64,000 nt of DNA. Source: Alphaproteobacteria bacterium (GTDB lineage Bacteria > Pseudomonadota > Alphaproteobacteria > JAAEOK01). Shown one piece after another: positions 18,641 to 25,890 of the stretch (position 1 is the first letter of the stretch; each line of letters starts with the position of its first letter). Made by a program: the position numbers and the translations under genes. Under the pieces are notes generated by a model. It was not told the origin of the DNA. It saw only the letters and a program-made list of their open reading frames with translations, and searched no databases. The stretch covers positions 25,468 to 89,467 of the forward strand of contig JAAEOK010000061.1 in assembly GCA_024244705.1 (NCBI GenBank), read 5' to 3'.

Positions 18641-19306
18641 GTGATGGACGCAACCGATCCCCTGCTGCCGGCCCTGCCCGAAACACCGGACACGCCGCGC
18701 TACGATACCCATGCCTCGATCGTGCTGCGCGCGGCGATCGAAGCCGCGCCCGGCGAGACGGTCACGCTCGATGCGTTGATCGCCGGCCTGCGCGGGCGCG
18801 CCTACGGCCTGGCCTATGTCCTACTCTCGGCCGGCAACCTCATCCCCGGGCCGCCCGGCGTCGGCGGCATCTTCGGCATCCCGCTGCTGTTCATCGCGGT
18901 CCAGGGAGTGGCCGGGTATCCGGTGCCCGTGCTGCCCCGCGCGCTCGGCCGCATGGGTGTCAGGAAGACGACCGCGCTCGGCGCCCTCGACCGCATGGCG
19001 CCGCTACTCACCGCCATCGAGGCACGGTTCGGCCCGCGGCTGGAGCGGTTCGCGCGCGGCGGCTGGGAACGGTTCGCCGCCGGCATCGTCTGCGTCCTGG
19101 CGCTGGCCATGTCGTTGCCGGTGCCGTTCACCAACTTTCCCCCGGCCGCCGCCGCGCTGGTGATCGCCCTCGGCCTGGTCGAGCGCGACGGCCTGGCGGT
19201 GCTCGCCGGGCTCGTCTTCGCCGTCTTCGCGGTGGCGGTGGTCGGCTTCGCGGTCTCGATCTACATCACCAGCATCGTCTTGTTCTTCGACGCCATTGTG
19301 ATTTAG
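18641..19306 (+). CDS. ExoD-family membrane protein
   Basis: A 221-residue protein of the ExoD family, first linked to exopolysaccharide production in rhizobia. The N-terminal third is soluble (LDALIAGLRGRAYGLAYVLL). The segment SAGNLIPGPPGVGGIFGIPLL is characteristic, followed by three to four membrane helices in the C-terminal half with LPVPFTNFPPAAAALVIALGL. The molecular role is not established. GTG at 18641 and ATG at 18644 are adjacent; either may initiate. It converges on the HCCA isomerase gene. Confidence 0.87.
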   Translation: MMDATDPLLPALPETPDTPRYDTHASIVLRAAIEAAPGETVTLDALIAGLRGRAYGLAYVLLSAGNLIPGPPGVGGIFGIPLLFIAVQGVAGYPVPVLPRALGRMGVRKTTALGALDRMAPLLTAIEARFGPRLERFARGGWERFAAGIVCVLALAMSLPVPFTNFPPAAAALVIALGLVERDGLAVLAGLVFAVFAVAVVGFAVSIYITSIVLFFDAIVI

Positions 19307-19334
19307 CGGCGCCCGCACCACCACAGGCCGCCGG

Positions 19335-19934
19335 TCATGGTATCCGCGTCTCCGGCCGCGCCGCCCAATCGAGCGCCTGGTCGAGGCGGTCGTGGCCCCA
19401 AAACAGCTCGTCGGCGGCGCGGAAGGTGGGCGCGCCGAAGATACCGAGCGCCACCGCGCGGTCGCCCGCCGCCTTGAGCGCCGTCTTGGCCGCGGGCTGT
19501 TCCGCCTGGTCCAAGAGATCGGCCGCCGGCAGGCCGAGGCCGTCGAGGATCGCGGCCACCACGCCGGTGTCGGCGATATCCCGGTCGTCGGCGAAATTGG
19601 CGTGGAAGACGGCGCGGGCGAAGGCCGGAGCCCACGCGGCGGCGTCGGCAATCGTCGCCACCAGGCTGCCGCGGGGATAGTTGCTCGGCCAGACCAGCGC
19701 CAGGCCGAAGCGGGCACACAACCGGGTCACATCGCGGCGGCGGTAGCGGCGCTCCGCCGGCGACGCGTTCTGGGTCGGCACCGGGTTGCCGGGCCGCGCC
19801 TTGAGAATCGGGCCGAGCAGGAACGGCCGCCACGTCACCGCGACCCCGGCCGCCGCCGCCCGCTCTTCGATCCCCATGGCGGCGAGATAGCAATAGGGGC
19901 TGGCGAAGTCGTACCAGAATTCGACCGGAACCAT
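19335..19934 (-). CDS. 2-hydroxychromene-2-carboxylate isomerase (DsbA-fold)
   Basis: A 199-residue kappa-class GST/DsbA-fold protein of the HCCA isomerase family, glutathione-dependent in known members. VEFWYDFASPYCYLA at the N-terminus carries the active-site Ser of this family. RPFLLGPILK and GIFGAPTF (cis-Pro loop) are also visible. HCCA isomerases act in naphthalene degradation, but most chromosomal homologs have unknown substrates. It is the last gene of a three-gene set, starting 3 bases after the stop of the lipoprotein-like gene. Confidence 0.88.
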   Translation of the reverse strand: MVPVEFWYDFASPYCYLAAMGIEERAAAAGVAVTWRPFLLGPILKARPGNPVPTQNASPAERRYRRRDVTRLCARFGLALVWPSNYPRGSLVATIADAAAWAPAFARAVFHANFADDRDIADTGVVAAILDGLGLPAADLLDQAEQPAAKTALKAAGDRAVALGIFGAPTFRAADELFWGHDRLDQALDWAARPETRIP

Positions 19935-19937
19935 GGT

Positions 19938-20393
19938 TCAACCGCAGGGCGCGAAGTTGAAGACCAGGCGCGGGCCGGGCTCTTCGACGAGCCGTTCGAT
20001 GGTGACGCAGGCGTTGTAGCGCCGGCTGGCGTCGGCCGATGGTTGGGCCACGCCGTCGGCGTCCCAATCGACCCGGACCGCGCCGATCTCGCCGCCGGCG
20101 AGGTGGTAGAGCCCGATACCGAGCGCCGGCGACCGCTCGGCGCAGGCGCCGTCGCGGTTCGCCTCGAGCACGGCCGCCAGACGCGGGCGTTCGATCAGCA
20201 CCGTGCGGCCGTCGAGCGCCGCCGTGCCGGAGAGGCAATCGGCGCGATCGACGGCGGTCAGCACCGCCTCGGTGACATGGTTGAGGATTTCGACGGTGAT
20301 GCGGCTCTCGGCGCCCGGCGCGGGGCCGCAGGCCACGACCGTCAGGACGAGGACAGCGGCGGCCAGCGGTTTCCGACCCATCGTCCCGCTCAT
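19938..20393 (-). CDS. Lipoprotein-like exported protein
   Basis: A 151-residue exported protein. The signal peptide KPLAAAVLVLTVVACGPAPG ends in a plausible lipobox (VVAC), so it is probably a lipoprotein. The mature part has paired Cys (DCLSG, GACAE, NACVT, FAPCG) and no recognised domain. The start ATG overlaps the stop of the proline iminopeptidase gene by 4 bases (ATGA), indicating translational coupling. Confidence 0.75.
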   Translation of the reverse strand: MSGTMGRKPLAAAVLVLTVVACGPAPGAESRITVEILNHVTEAVLTAVDRADCLSGTAALDGRTVLIERPRLAAVLEANRDGACAERSPALGIGLYHLAGGEIGAVRVDWDADGVAQPSADASRRYNACVTIERLVEEPGPRLVFNFAPCG

Positions 20394-21370
20394 GAATGCT
20401 TGAATTTCTCGGTCGCCGCCACCAACGCCGACGTGATGCCCGGTTCGAGCGCCGAATGGCCGGCGTCGGGCACCACGACCAGTTCCGCCTCCGGCCACGC
20501 GCCGGCCAGCTCGTCGGCGTTCTTGAACGGACAGACGATATCGTAGCGGCCCTGCACGATGACGCCGGGGATCGATTCGATCGCCGCGACCCCGGCCAAC
20601 AGGGCGCCGTCGTCGAGGAACACGCGATTGACGAAATAGTGGGATTCCATCCGCGCCAAGCCCAGGGCCCAGCGGTCGCCGGCGGTCAGCGGGCCGTCGG
20701 TCGGCGGCTCGGCCGCGGACGACCCACCCCCCTTGCCCTTGGGCAGCAACGACGAACAGGCGGTCTCGTAACCGCTCCACCGCCGCGCCGCCGGCAGATG
20801 GATTGCGGCCTCGGGGTCGAGCAAGCGGCGATAGTACGCGGCCAGCAGATCGTCGCGTTCCGCGTCCGGCAGGAACTCCGCGAACCGCCGCCACGCCTCT
20901 GGAAAAACCGCCCGCATGCCGTAAAGGAACCACTCGATCTCGCGCACGCGGCCGAGAAAGATGCCGCGTAGAATCAGGCCGCGCACGCGATCAGCGTGGC
21001 TTTCGGCGTAGGCCAGCGCCAGCGTGCTGCCCCAGGAGCCGCCGAACAGAAGCCATTGGTCGACACCGAAATGTCCGCGCAACGCCTCGATATCGCCGAC
21101 CAGGTCCGTGGTCGTGTTGTGCGCGGTTTCGCCGAATGGCGTCGACCGGCCGCAACCGCGCTGGTCGAACAGCAGGATACGATAGGCCGAGGGATCGAAA
21201 AATCGGCGATGGACGGCGGCGGTGCCTGCGCCCGGCCCGCCGTGCAGGAACAGCACCGGAATCCCATCCGGGTTACCCGATTCCTCCCAATAAACCGCGT
21301 GGCCGTGATCGCGTGGCAGGTGGCCGGTCTTACGCGGTCTCAGGGACGGGTATAGGGAATGCCGGGTCAT
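20390..21370 (-). CDS. pip: Proline iminopeptidase
   Basis: A 326-residue alpha/beta hydrolase that removes N-terminal proline from peptides (peptidase family S33). The sequence holds FLHGGPGAG (oxyanion hole), FDQRGCGRSTP, the nucleophile elbow FGGSWGSTLAL, the Asp in GRYDIVCP and the catalytic His in DAGHSALE. Length and motifs match Xanthomonas-type enzymes. There is an unusual low-complexity insert KGKGGGSSAAEPPTDG around residue 215. The start at 21370 follows family alignment; an ATG at 21391 is an alternative. Confidence 0.92.
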   Translation of the reverse strand: MTRHSLYPSLRPRKTGHLPRDHGHAVYWEESGNPDGIPVLFLHGGPGAGTAAVHRRFFDPSAYRILLFDQRGCGRSTPFGETAHNTTTDLVGDIEALRGHFGVDQWLLFGGSWGSTLALAYAESHADRVRGLILRGIFLGRVREIEWFLYGMRAVFPEAWRRFAEFLPDAERDDLLAAYYRRLLDPEAAIHLPAARRWSGYETACSSLLPKGKGGGSSAAEPPTDGPLTAGDRWALGLARMESHYFVNRVFLDDGALLAGVAAIESIPGVIVQGRYDIVCPFKNADELAGAWPEAELVVVPDAGHSALEPGITSALVAATEKFKHS

Positions 21371-21444
21371 TTTGCCGTGGGTCGTCCTCATGCGATGCAA
21401 AACGGCTCTTGGTCGGGCGCCGCCTCGTCTTCTATATAACAGCG

Positions 21445-22212
21445 ATGGTCCCGCTCCGCGCCATTGCCGTGATCGTTGTCGGCGTTTTGCTCGCCGCCGC
21501 GGACGGCGATCCCGACCGCCGGCCCGGCGTTGTCGCCGAGGTGATCGACGGCGATACAATCGTCTTGACCGATGGCCGCGAGATCCGGCTGGTCGGCATC
21601 CAGGCGCCCAAGCTGCCGCTGGGCCGCGCCGAGTTCCGCGCCTGGCCGCTGGCCGGCGCGGCGAAGGACGCGATGGAGGATCTTGCCGGCGGCCGGCGGG
21701 TCTCGCTTTCCTTCACCGGCCGGCGTGTCGACCGTCACGGTCGTTGGCTGGCGCACCTCCACGATGACGGCGGCACCTGGCTCCAGGGCACGATGCTCGA
21801 GCACGGCCTGGCGCGGGTCTATACTTTTGCCGACAACGATGGGCCGATCGACGCCATGCTGGCGCTCGAACGGACGGCGCGGGATGCGCGGCGTGGGATC
21901 TGGGGACATCCCTATTATGACATCCGAACACCGGCGAGCGTGACGCGGGATGTCGGCTCGTTCCAGCTGGTCGAGGGCCAGGTCCTCGATGCCGCGATTG
22001 TGCGCGGGCGGGCATACCTGAACTTCGGGCCCGACTGGAAGACCGATTTCACCGTGACCATGGCTCCCGACGCGCGGCGCCGCTTCGAGGATGCCGGCAT
22101 CGACCTGACCTCGCTCGCCGGCCATCGGGTTCGCGCCCGGGGATGGATCAAGTCGTACAACGGGCCGATGATCGAAGCCACCCATCCGCATCAGCTCGAA
22201 ATCCTGGACTGA
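21445..22212 (+). CDS. Exported thermonuclease-like (SNase) protein
   Basis: A 255-residue staphylococcal-nuclease-fold protein with a hydrophobic signal at residues 4-20. The nuclease domain spans about 28-150: VVAEVIDGDTIVLTDG, IRLVGIQAPK, then DRHGRWLAHL and GLARVYTF. Typical catalytic Arg and Asp positions are present, but I cannot confirm all three active-site residues. A C-terminal extension of about 95 residues (VEGQVLDAAIVRGRAYLNFG onward) resembles an OB-like domain seen in related proteins. It may degrade extracellular or periplasmic nucleic acid. Confidence 0.85.
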   Translation: MVPLRAIAVIVVGVLLAAADGDPDRRPGVVAEVIDGDTIVLTDGREIRLVGIQAPKLPLGRAEFRAWPLAGAAKDAMEDLAGGRRVSLSFTGRRVDRHGRWLAHLHDDGGTWLQGTMLEHGLARVYTFADNDGPIDAMLALERTARDARRGIWGHPYYDIRTPASVTRDVGSFQLVEGQVLDAAIVRGRAYLNFGPDWKTDFTVTMAPDARRRFEDAGIDLTSLAGHRVRARGWIKSYNGPMIEATHPHQLEILD

Positions 22213-22227
22213 GGCCGCAGCCGGCGA

Positions 22228-22719
22228 TCACTGCCGATTGGCCGCGGCGCGCAGAACACGAACCAGATAAGGCTCGGCAGCGGCGCCGATGCCGGGGCTT
22301 CGGCTTTCCCGCGGGCCGGCTACGTTGAGGGTCCGGACACGGTGTCCGCGGAGCCATTCCGCCACCACCGCCGGTGCCGCGGGCCGCCGCAGGTCGATCC
22401 GGCGCCACGGGCGTCCGAGCCGGCGGGCGAGGTCCATCGTCAGGCTGGTTCCCGGGTCGGGCGGGCCGGCGACCAGGACCAGCGTGGCATCGCTGTCGCG
22501 CACGTTGAGGCGTGTGCGCACGGCATAATCGCCGACCGGGGCCTCGCGCAACGGATAGCGGGGCGGGATTTCGCCATCCTCGGCGCGGCGTCCGCGCGGA
22601 CACCAGCCGCCGCGGCCGAGGCCGACACACGCCGCGGCATCGAGCGCCGCCCGGTCGACGCCGGTTTGACCGCCACTGACGATTTTCGACGGAAAGCTCC
22701 CGATTTCTCCCAATCGCAT
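22228..22719 (-). CDS. YpsA-like putative molybdenum carrier protein
   Basis: A 163-residue protein of the circularly permuted YpsA / 'putative molybdenum carrier' family, a Rossmann-like fold near the SLOG/LOG group. KIVSGGQTGVDRAALDAA near residue 12 is the nucleotide-binding signature. GWCPRGRRAEDG, RTRLNVRDSDATLVL and DLARRLGRPW follow. Family members probably bind a nucleotide or sense a ligand; the carrier name is weakly supported. GGAG precedes the ATG at 22719. Confidence 0.82.
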   Translation of the reverse strand: MRLGEIGSFPSKIVSGGQTGVDRAALDAAACVGLGRGGWCPRGRRAEDGEIPPRYPLREAPVGDYAVRTRLNVRDSDATLVLVAGPPDPGTSLTMDLARRLGRPWRRIDLRRPAAPAVVAEWLRGHRVRTLNVAGPRESRSPGIGAAAEPYLVRVLRAAANRQ

Positions 22720-22818
22720 TCGCCGCTCCCGATCGCGGTCCGCCGACCGCACTGGTCAAGCTGCCCTCTCAGCCTATAGATTACCCGGACTGTCGTATCG
22801 GCCAATCCGGTTTTCACG

Positions 22819-24831
22819 ATGCTCGAATCGAAACCGCCTGGTGAAGGCGCCCCGCGACCGGCGTGGGATGAGCCGCGACCAGGGCCCGATCGCGCGGGCA
22901 TGGAGGCGCGGCCGGCGATGGTCGCGCGGGGCGGCGGTGACCGAACCCCGCTGGCCGCGTCGCGGGACGAATCGCCCGACGAAAAAGTGCTACGCGCCGG
23001 CGGCTGGCCGATCAGCGTCGCGCTTTCGGTCAATTTCGGCATTCTTGTCGCGGTGGCGGTGACGATCGTCCTCGCGCTCGGACTCTATAGCGGGCGCGAG
23101 ACCTCGTTCGAGCAAATCCGAGACAAGACCGAATTGATCCTGGCATCGGTGGCGGACCGGGTCGATGGCGAGTTGCGGCCGGCCTGGCTGCAATCGAAAT
23201 TCGTCTCCGAAGCGCTCGCCCGGGGCGATATACCGATCGATGACCCGGTCCGGCTTTCGGATTTTATGATCGCCGCGATGATGGGGACGCCGCAGGTCAC
23301 GGCGATGATGTTCGTTTCACCCGATCTGCAGGCGTTCCGCATTACGAGGATCGACGACGGCTTCGAGATCGATCAACTCAGCTATGCCGGTGTCCCTGAA
23401 TTCGATACGTTCCTCGACGTGATGTCCGAACGCGACGAGCCGTTTTGGGGCGAGGTCGTCTGGTCCCCCGAGCTTGAACAATCGCTGATCAATCTGCGCG
23501 CACCGGTCAAGTCAAACGGTGTCTTCATGGGAGTTCTGTTCTCGGCGATCAGCGTCTCCGATTTCTCCGCCTATTTGGAAGGCTTCGACGATAAGCGCAC
23601 GGCGAACGTGTTCATCCTTTATGGCAACGACAAGGTGCTCGCTCACCCCGCCCTGATCGGCGGCGCAATCGAGTTGTCCGAGGAAAACCCGCTGCCCGAC
23701 CTGCCCGAGGTCGGCGACCCGATTCTCAATCGCACTTGGATCGGCGACCCGCCGCCGGAACTGCCGGGACTCGAGGGCGACACCAAAGGGTACCTCATCG
23801 ATTTTGGCAGTTCCGAATACGCGGTACTGTACCGCGACATCGACGAGTACGGGGAGGTTCCGTGGCGCATCGGAGCCACGGTCGCGGTCGAGGATCTCCT
23901 CGCCGGGCTCGAGCGCCTGCTCTATGCCGGGATCGCCGGTGTCGTCGTTCTGATCATCGCCTTGATCCTGTCCTACTTCCTCGGCCGCAGCATGGCGAAG
24001 CCGGTGCACCGCCTGGCGTTGGCGGCTCAGGATGTCGGGCACTTCGATTTCGACGACGTGCCGGCAATCAAGGGCGGCGGTTTCAGCGAAACGCGCGAGG
24101 CGGCACTCGCCTTCAACTCGATGCTGTCGGGGCTGCGCGCGTTCTCGATCTATGTCCCGCGGTCGCTGGTACGCCGCCTCATCCGGCAAGGCGATGTCGC
24201 CAGCCTGGAATCGGAAGAGCGCGAGGTCACCGTGTTGTTTACCGACATCGTCGGGTTCACCACCCAGGCAGAAGGGCTGACCCCGGGCCAGACCGCCGGA
24301 TTGCTGAACCAGCATTTCACGTTGCTGACGGGAGCGGTGGAAGACGACAACGGGACCGTCGACAAGTATATCGGCGATTCGGTCATGGCATTTTGGGGGG
24401 CACCGGAAATCCAGCCCGATCAGGCCAAACTCGCCTGCGCCTCGGCACTCGCGATGGTGGCGGCGATTGAACGGGACAACAGCCGCCGCCGGGCGGAGAA
24501 CAAATTGCCGGTGCGGATCAGAATCGGAATTCATACCGGACCCGCGATCGTCGGCAATGTCGGCGGTCCGACGCGCGTCGACTACACCCTGGTCGGCGAT
24601 ACGGTGAACACGGCGAGCCGGCTGGTCGATTTGGCGCGGAACTATATGGCCGACACCGACACCGTCAGCATCCTGATCAGCGAGCGGACGGCGGCCGGCC
24701 TCGATGACAGCTTCGTCGTCGAGCGCCTGGGCGAGGAAGGCATTCGGGGGCGCCACGAACGGCTCGGCTTGTGCCGCCTCCTCGGCCGCGCCTGGGACAT
24801 CGGGGTGCCGCCGCGAAAGCCGGGATCTTAG
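22819..24831 (+). CDS. Membrane receptor-type class III adenylate/guanylate cyclase
   Basis: A 670-residue cyclase. A disordered N-terminus of about 60 residues precedes TM1 (about 65-88), a periplasmic Cache-like sensor (about 90-365), TM2 (about 372-393), a HAMP linker, and the catalytic cyclase domain (about 465-650). Metal-binding Asp residues are in VTVLFTDIVGFT and DKYIGDSVMAF, the latter also with the substrate Lys. DYTLVGDTVNTASRL supplies the transition-state Asn and Arg. All key catalytic residues seem present, so it should make cAMP (cGMP less likely) in response to an external cue. It faces the Cys-rich peptide genes tail to tail. Confidence 0.9.
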   Translation: MLESKPPGEGAPRPAWDEPRPGPDRAGMEARPAMVARGGGDRTPLAASRDESPDEKVLRAGGWPISVALSVNFGILVAVAVTIVLALGLYSGRETSFEQIRDKTELILASVADRVDGELRPAWLQSKFVSEALARGDIPIDDPVRLSDFMIAAMMGTPQVTAMMFVSPDLQAFRITRIDDGFEIDQLSYAGVPEFDTFLDVMSERDEPFWGEVVWSPELEQSLINLRAPVKSNGVFMGVLFSAISVSDFSAYLEGFDDKRTANVFILYGNDKVLAHPALIGGAIELSEENPLPDLPEVGDPILNRTWIGDPPPELPGLEGDTKGYLIDFGSSEYAVLYRDIDEYGEVPWRIGATVAVEDLLAGLERLLYAGIAGVVVLIIALILSYFLGRSMAKPVHRLALAAQDVGHFDFDDVPAIKGGGFSETREAALAFNSMLSGLRAFSIYVPRSLVRRLIRQGDVASLESEEREVTVLFTDIVGFTTQAEGLTPGQTAGLLNQHFTLLTGAVEDDNGTVDKYIGDSVMAFWGAPEIQPDQAKLACASALAMVAAIERDNSRRRAENKLPVRIRIGIHTGPAIVGNVGGPTRVDYTLVGDTVNTASRLVDLARNYMADTDTVSILISERTAAGLDDSFVVERLGEEGIRGRHERLGLCRLLGRAWDIGVPPRKPGS

Positions 24832-24958
24832 GCGGGCCGACCGGCGTCACGAAACGTGGACGCGCGGTAACGGACCGGCGATCGGGACCGTCGACAAGGA
24901 ACCCGAGCGGGCGGGTTTAGGTCGAAAAATTCGCGCCGGACGTAACCGAGGAGACCAA

Positions 24959-25189
24959 TTATTCCTCGCACACCTCGTAGGCGTCGCACGGTGTGCAAGG
25001 TTCGCAGACTTCACTCGGGTATTCGCAAATATACTTAGTGAGAGCGTTCGACTGCCGGCTGCCCGCCGCCAGCATCATCGTCACCGCCGCCGGCGTGACG
25101 ACGCCGACCTTGGCCGCCTTGTGCAGGAACGCGCGGCGCTCGGCGCCCGAAACGTCATGCCGCGGCTTGGCCGGTTGGTTTGTTTTCAT
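24959..25189 (-). CDS. Tat-leader Cys-rich small protein, copy A
   Basis: A 76-residue protein and the last of three tandem paralogs. The leader (residues 1-48) has a charged N-region, AERRAFLHKAA (close to the Tat consensus S/T-R-R-x-F-L-K), a hydrophobic stretch VGVVTPAAVTMMLAAG and a possible Ala-x-Ala-like cleavage zone near SRQSNA. The tail of about 28 residues is acidic, with five Cys including CEPCTPC, and ends EVCEE. Copies B and C have six Cys, so one is missing here. It is preceded by AGGGGA. The function is unknown; metal binding or redox in the periplasm, or a modified peptide, are possibilities only. Confidence 0.75.
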   Translation of the reverse strand: MKTNQPAKPRHDVSGAERRAFLHKAAKVGVVTPAAVTMMLAAGSRQSNALTKYICEYPSEVCEPCTPCDAYEVCEE

Positions 25190-25233
25190 GGCCGATCCCC
25201 TATTCGTTCGTCGGTTGCAATCCGTTAGTAGCG

Positions 25234-25473
25234 CTAATAGTCCTTGCAGATAGCGTCGCAGGGTGTACAGGTCGAGCACGGCTCGCAATTCACCACCAAG
25301 TCTTCGCAGACATACTTCAAAAGGGCCGCCTTAGACTGTCGGCTGCCCGCCGCCAGCATCATCGTCACCGCCGCCGGCGTGACGACGCCGACCTTGGCCG
25401 CCTTGTGCAGGAACGCGCGGCGCTCGGCATCCGAGACGTCGTGCCGTGCTTTGGCCGGTTGGTTTGTCTTCAT
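25234..25473 (-). CDS. Tat-leader Cys-rich small protein, copy B
   Basis: A 79-residue paralog. Its first 48 residues differ from copy A at only three positions (9, 15 and 48). The tail starts LLKYVCEDL and has six Cys, with the core CEPCSTCTPCD and a final Cys before KDY. The CxxCxxCxxC spacing would suit a metal site or multiple disulfides. An AGGGGATA ribosome-binding site precedes the ATG. There are 44 bases to copy A downstream, consistent with one transcript. I do not recognise the family. Confidence 0.78.
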   Translation of the reverse strand: MKTNQPAKARHDVSDAERRAFLHKAAKVGVVTPAAVTMMLAAGSRQSKAALLKYVCEDLVVNCEPCSTCTPCDAICKDY

Positions 25474-25558
25474 GGCCTATCCCCTATTCGTTGGCTCGAT
25501 GCGACCCCGCTCTTCCGGCAACGTGTGACTGCAAAGTCCGGGCGATCCGGGCTTACCG

Positions 25559-25798
25559 CTACCAGTCCTTGCAGATGACATCACATGGCGTGCAGGTCGA
25601 GCAGGGCACGCAATTCACCTCAACCTTATCGCAGACATATTTCAAGAGGCCGGCGTGCGCCTGCCGGCTGCCCGCCGCCAGCATCATGGTCACCGCAACC
25701 GGCGTGACGGCGCCGACCTTGGCCGCCTTGTGCAGAAACGCACGGCGCTCGGCGTCCGAGACGCCGTGCTTCGGCTTCGCCGATTGGTTCGGTTTCAT
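25559..25798 (-). CDS. Tat-leader Cys-rich small protein, copy C
   Basis: A 79-residue paralog and the first gene of the array in the direction of transcription. The leader is more divergent (Pro at 3, Ser at 6, Lys at 10, Gly at 12), with ERRAFLHKAAKVGAVTPVAV retained. A clear AHA cleavage-like site precedes GLLKYVC. The tail has six Cys with VPCSTCTPCD and ends ICKDW. AGGGGG precedes the ATG. A perfect 9-bp inverted repeat lies 38 bases upstream of the start and may control the array. Confidence 0.77.
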   Translation of the reverse strand: MKPNQSAKPKHGVSDAERRAFLHKAAKVGAVTPVAVTMMLAAGSRQAHAGLLKYVCDKVEVNCVPCSTCTPCDVICKDW

Positions 25799-25835
25799 GC
25801 TGGGTCCCCCTTTTGTACCGTACACGCGCACAAAT

Positions 25836-25862
25836 CTTGCACAATCGTTCCGGTTGTGCAAG
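25836..25862. promoter_or_regulatory. Perfect 9-bp inverted repeat upstream of Cys-rich array
   Basis: CTTGCACAA and TTGTGCAAG are exact inverted copies separated by 9 bases, located between the phosphatase-like gene stop (25891) and the copy C start (25798). On the minus strand the 3' side is not followed by a T run, so a dyad operator is more likely than an intrinsic terminator. TTGCAC could also serve as a -35 element with AAGATT 17 bases further on. The regulator is unknown. Confidence 0.5.
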
Positions 25863-25890
25863 CGAGCCACGCCGGCCTGAGGGGTGTCAT

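Larger units (their letters stand above)
24959..25810 (-). repeat. Three-copy tandem gene array (Tat-leader Cys-rich proteins)
   Basis: Three direct repeats, each a ribosome-binding site plus a 76-79-codon gene. By eye, positions 25056-25144 and 25340-25428 are identical over 89 bases (offset 284). The third copy's equivalent block, 25665-25753, differs at several sites. The 5' leader half of each gene is conserved, including synonymous positions, while the 3' Cys-rich half diverges. Each copy has an AGGGG-type ribosome-binding site just upstream of ATG. This indicates tandem duplication with recent homogenisation of the leader in the first two copies. Confidence 0.9.

Noticed and set aside
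24959..25810. CRISPR array
   Set aside because: The repeats are about 284-325 bases apart and encode proteins; there are no short regularly spaced direct repeats and no cas genes.
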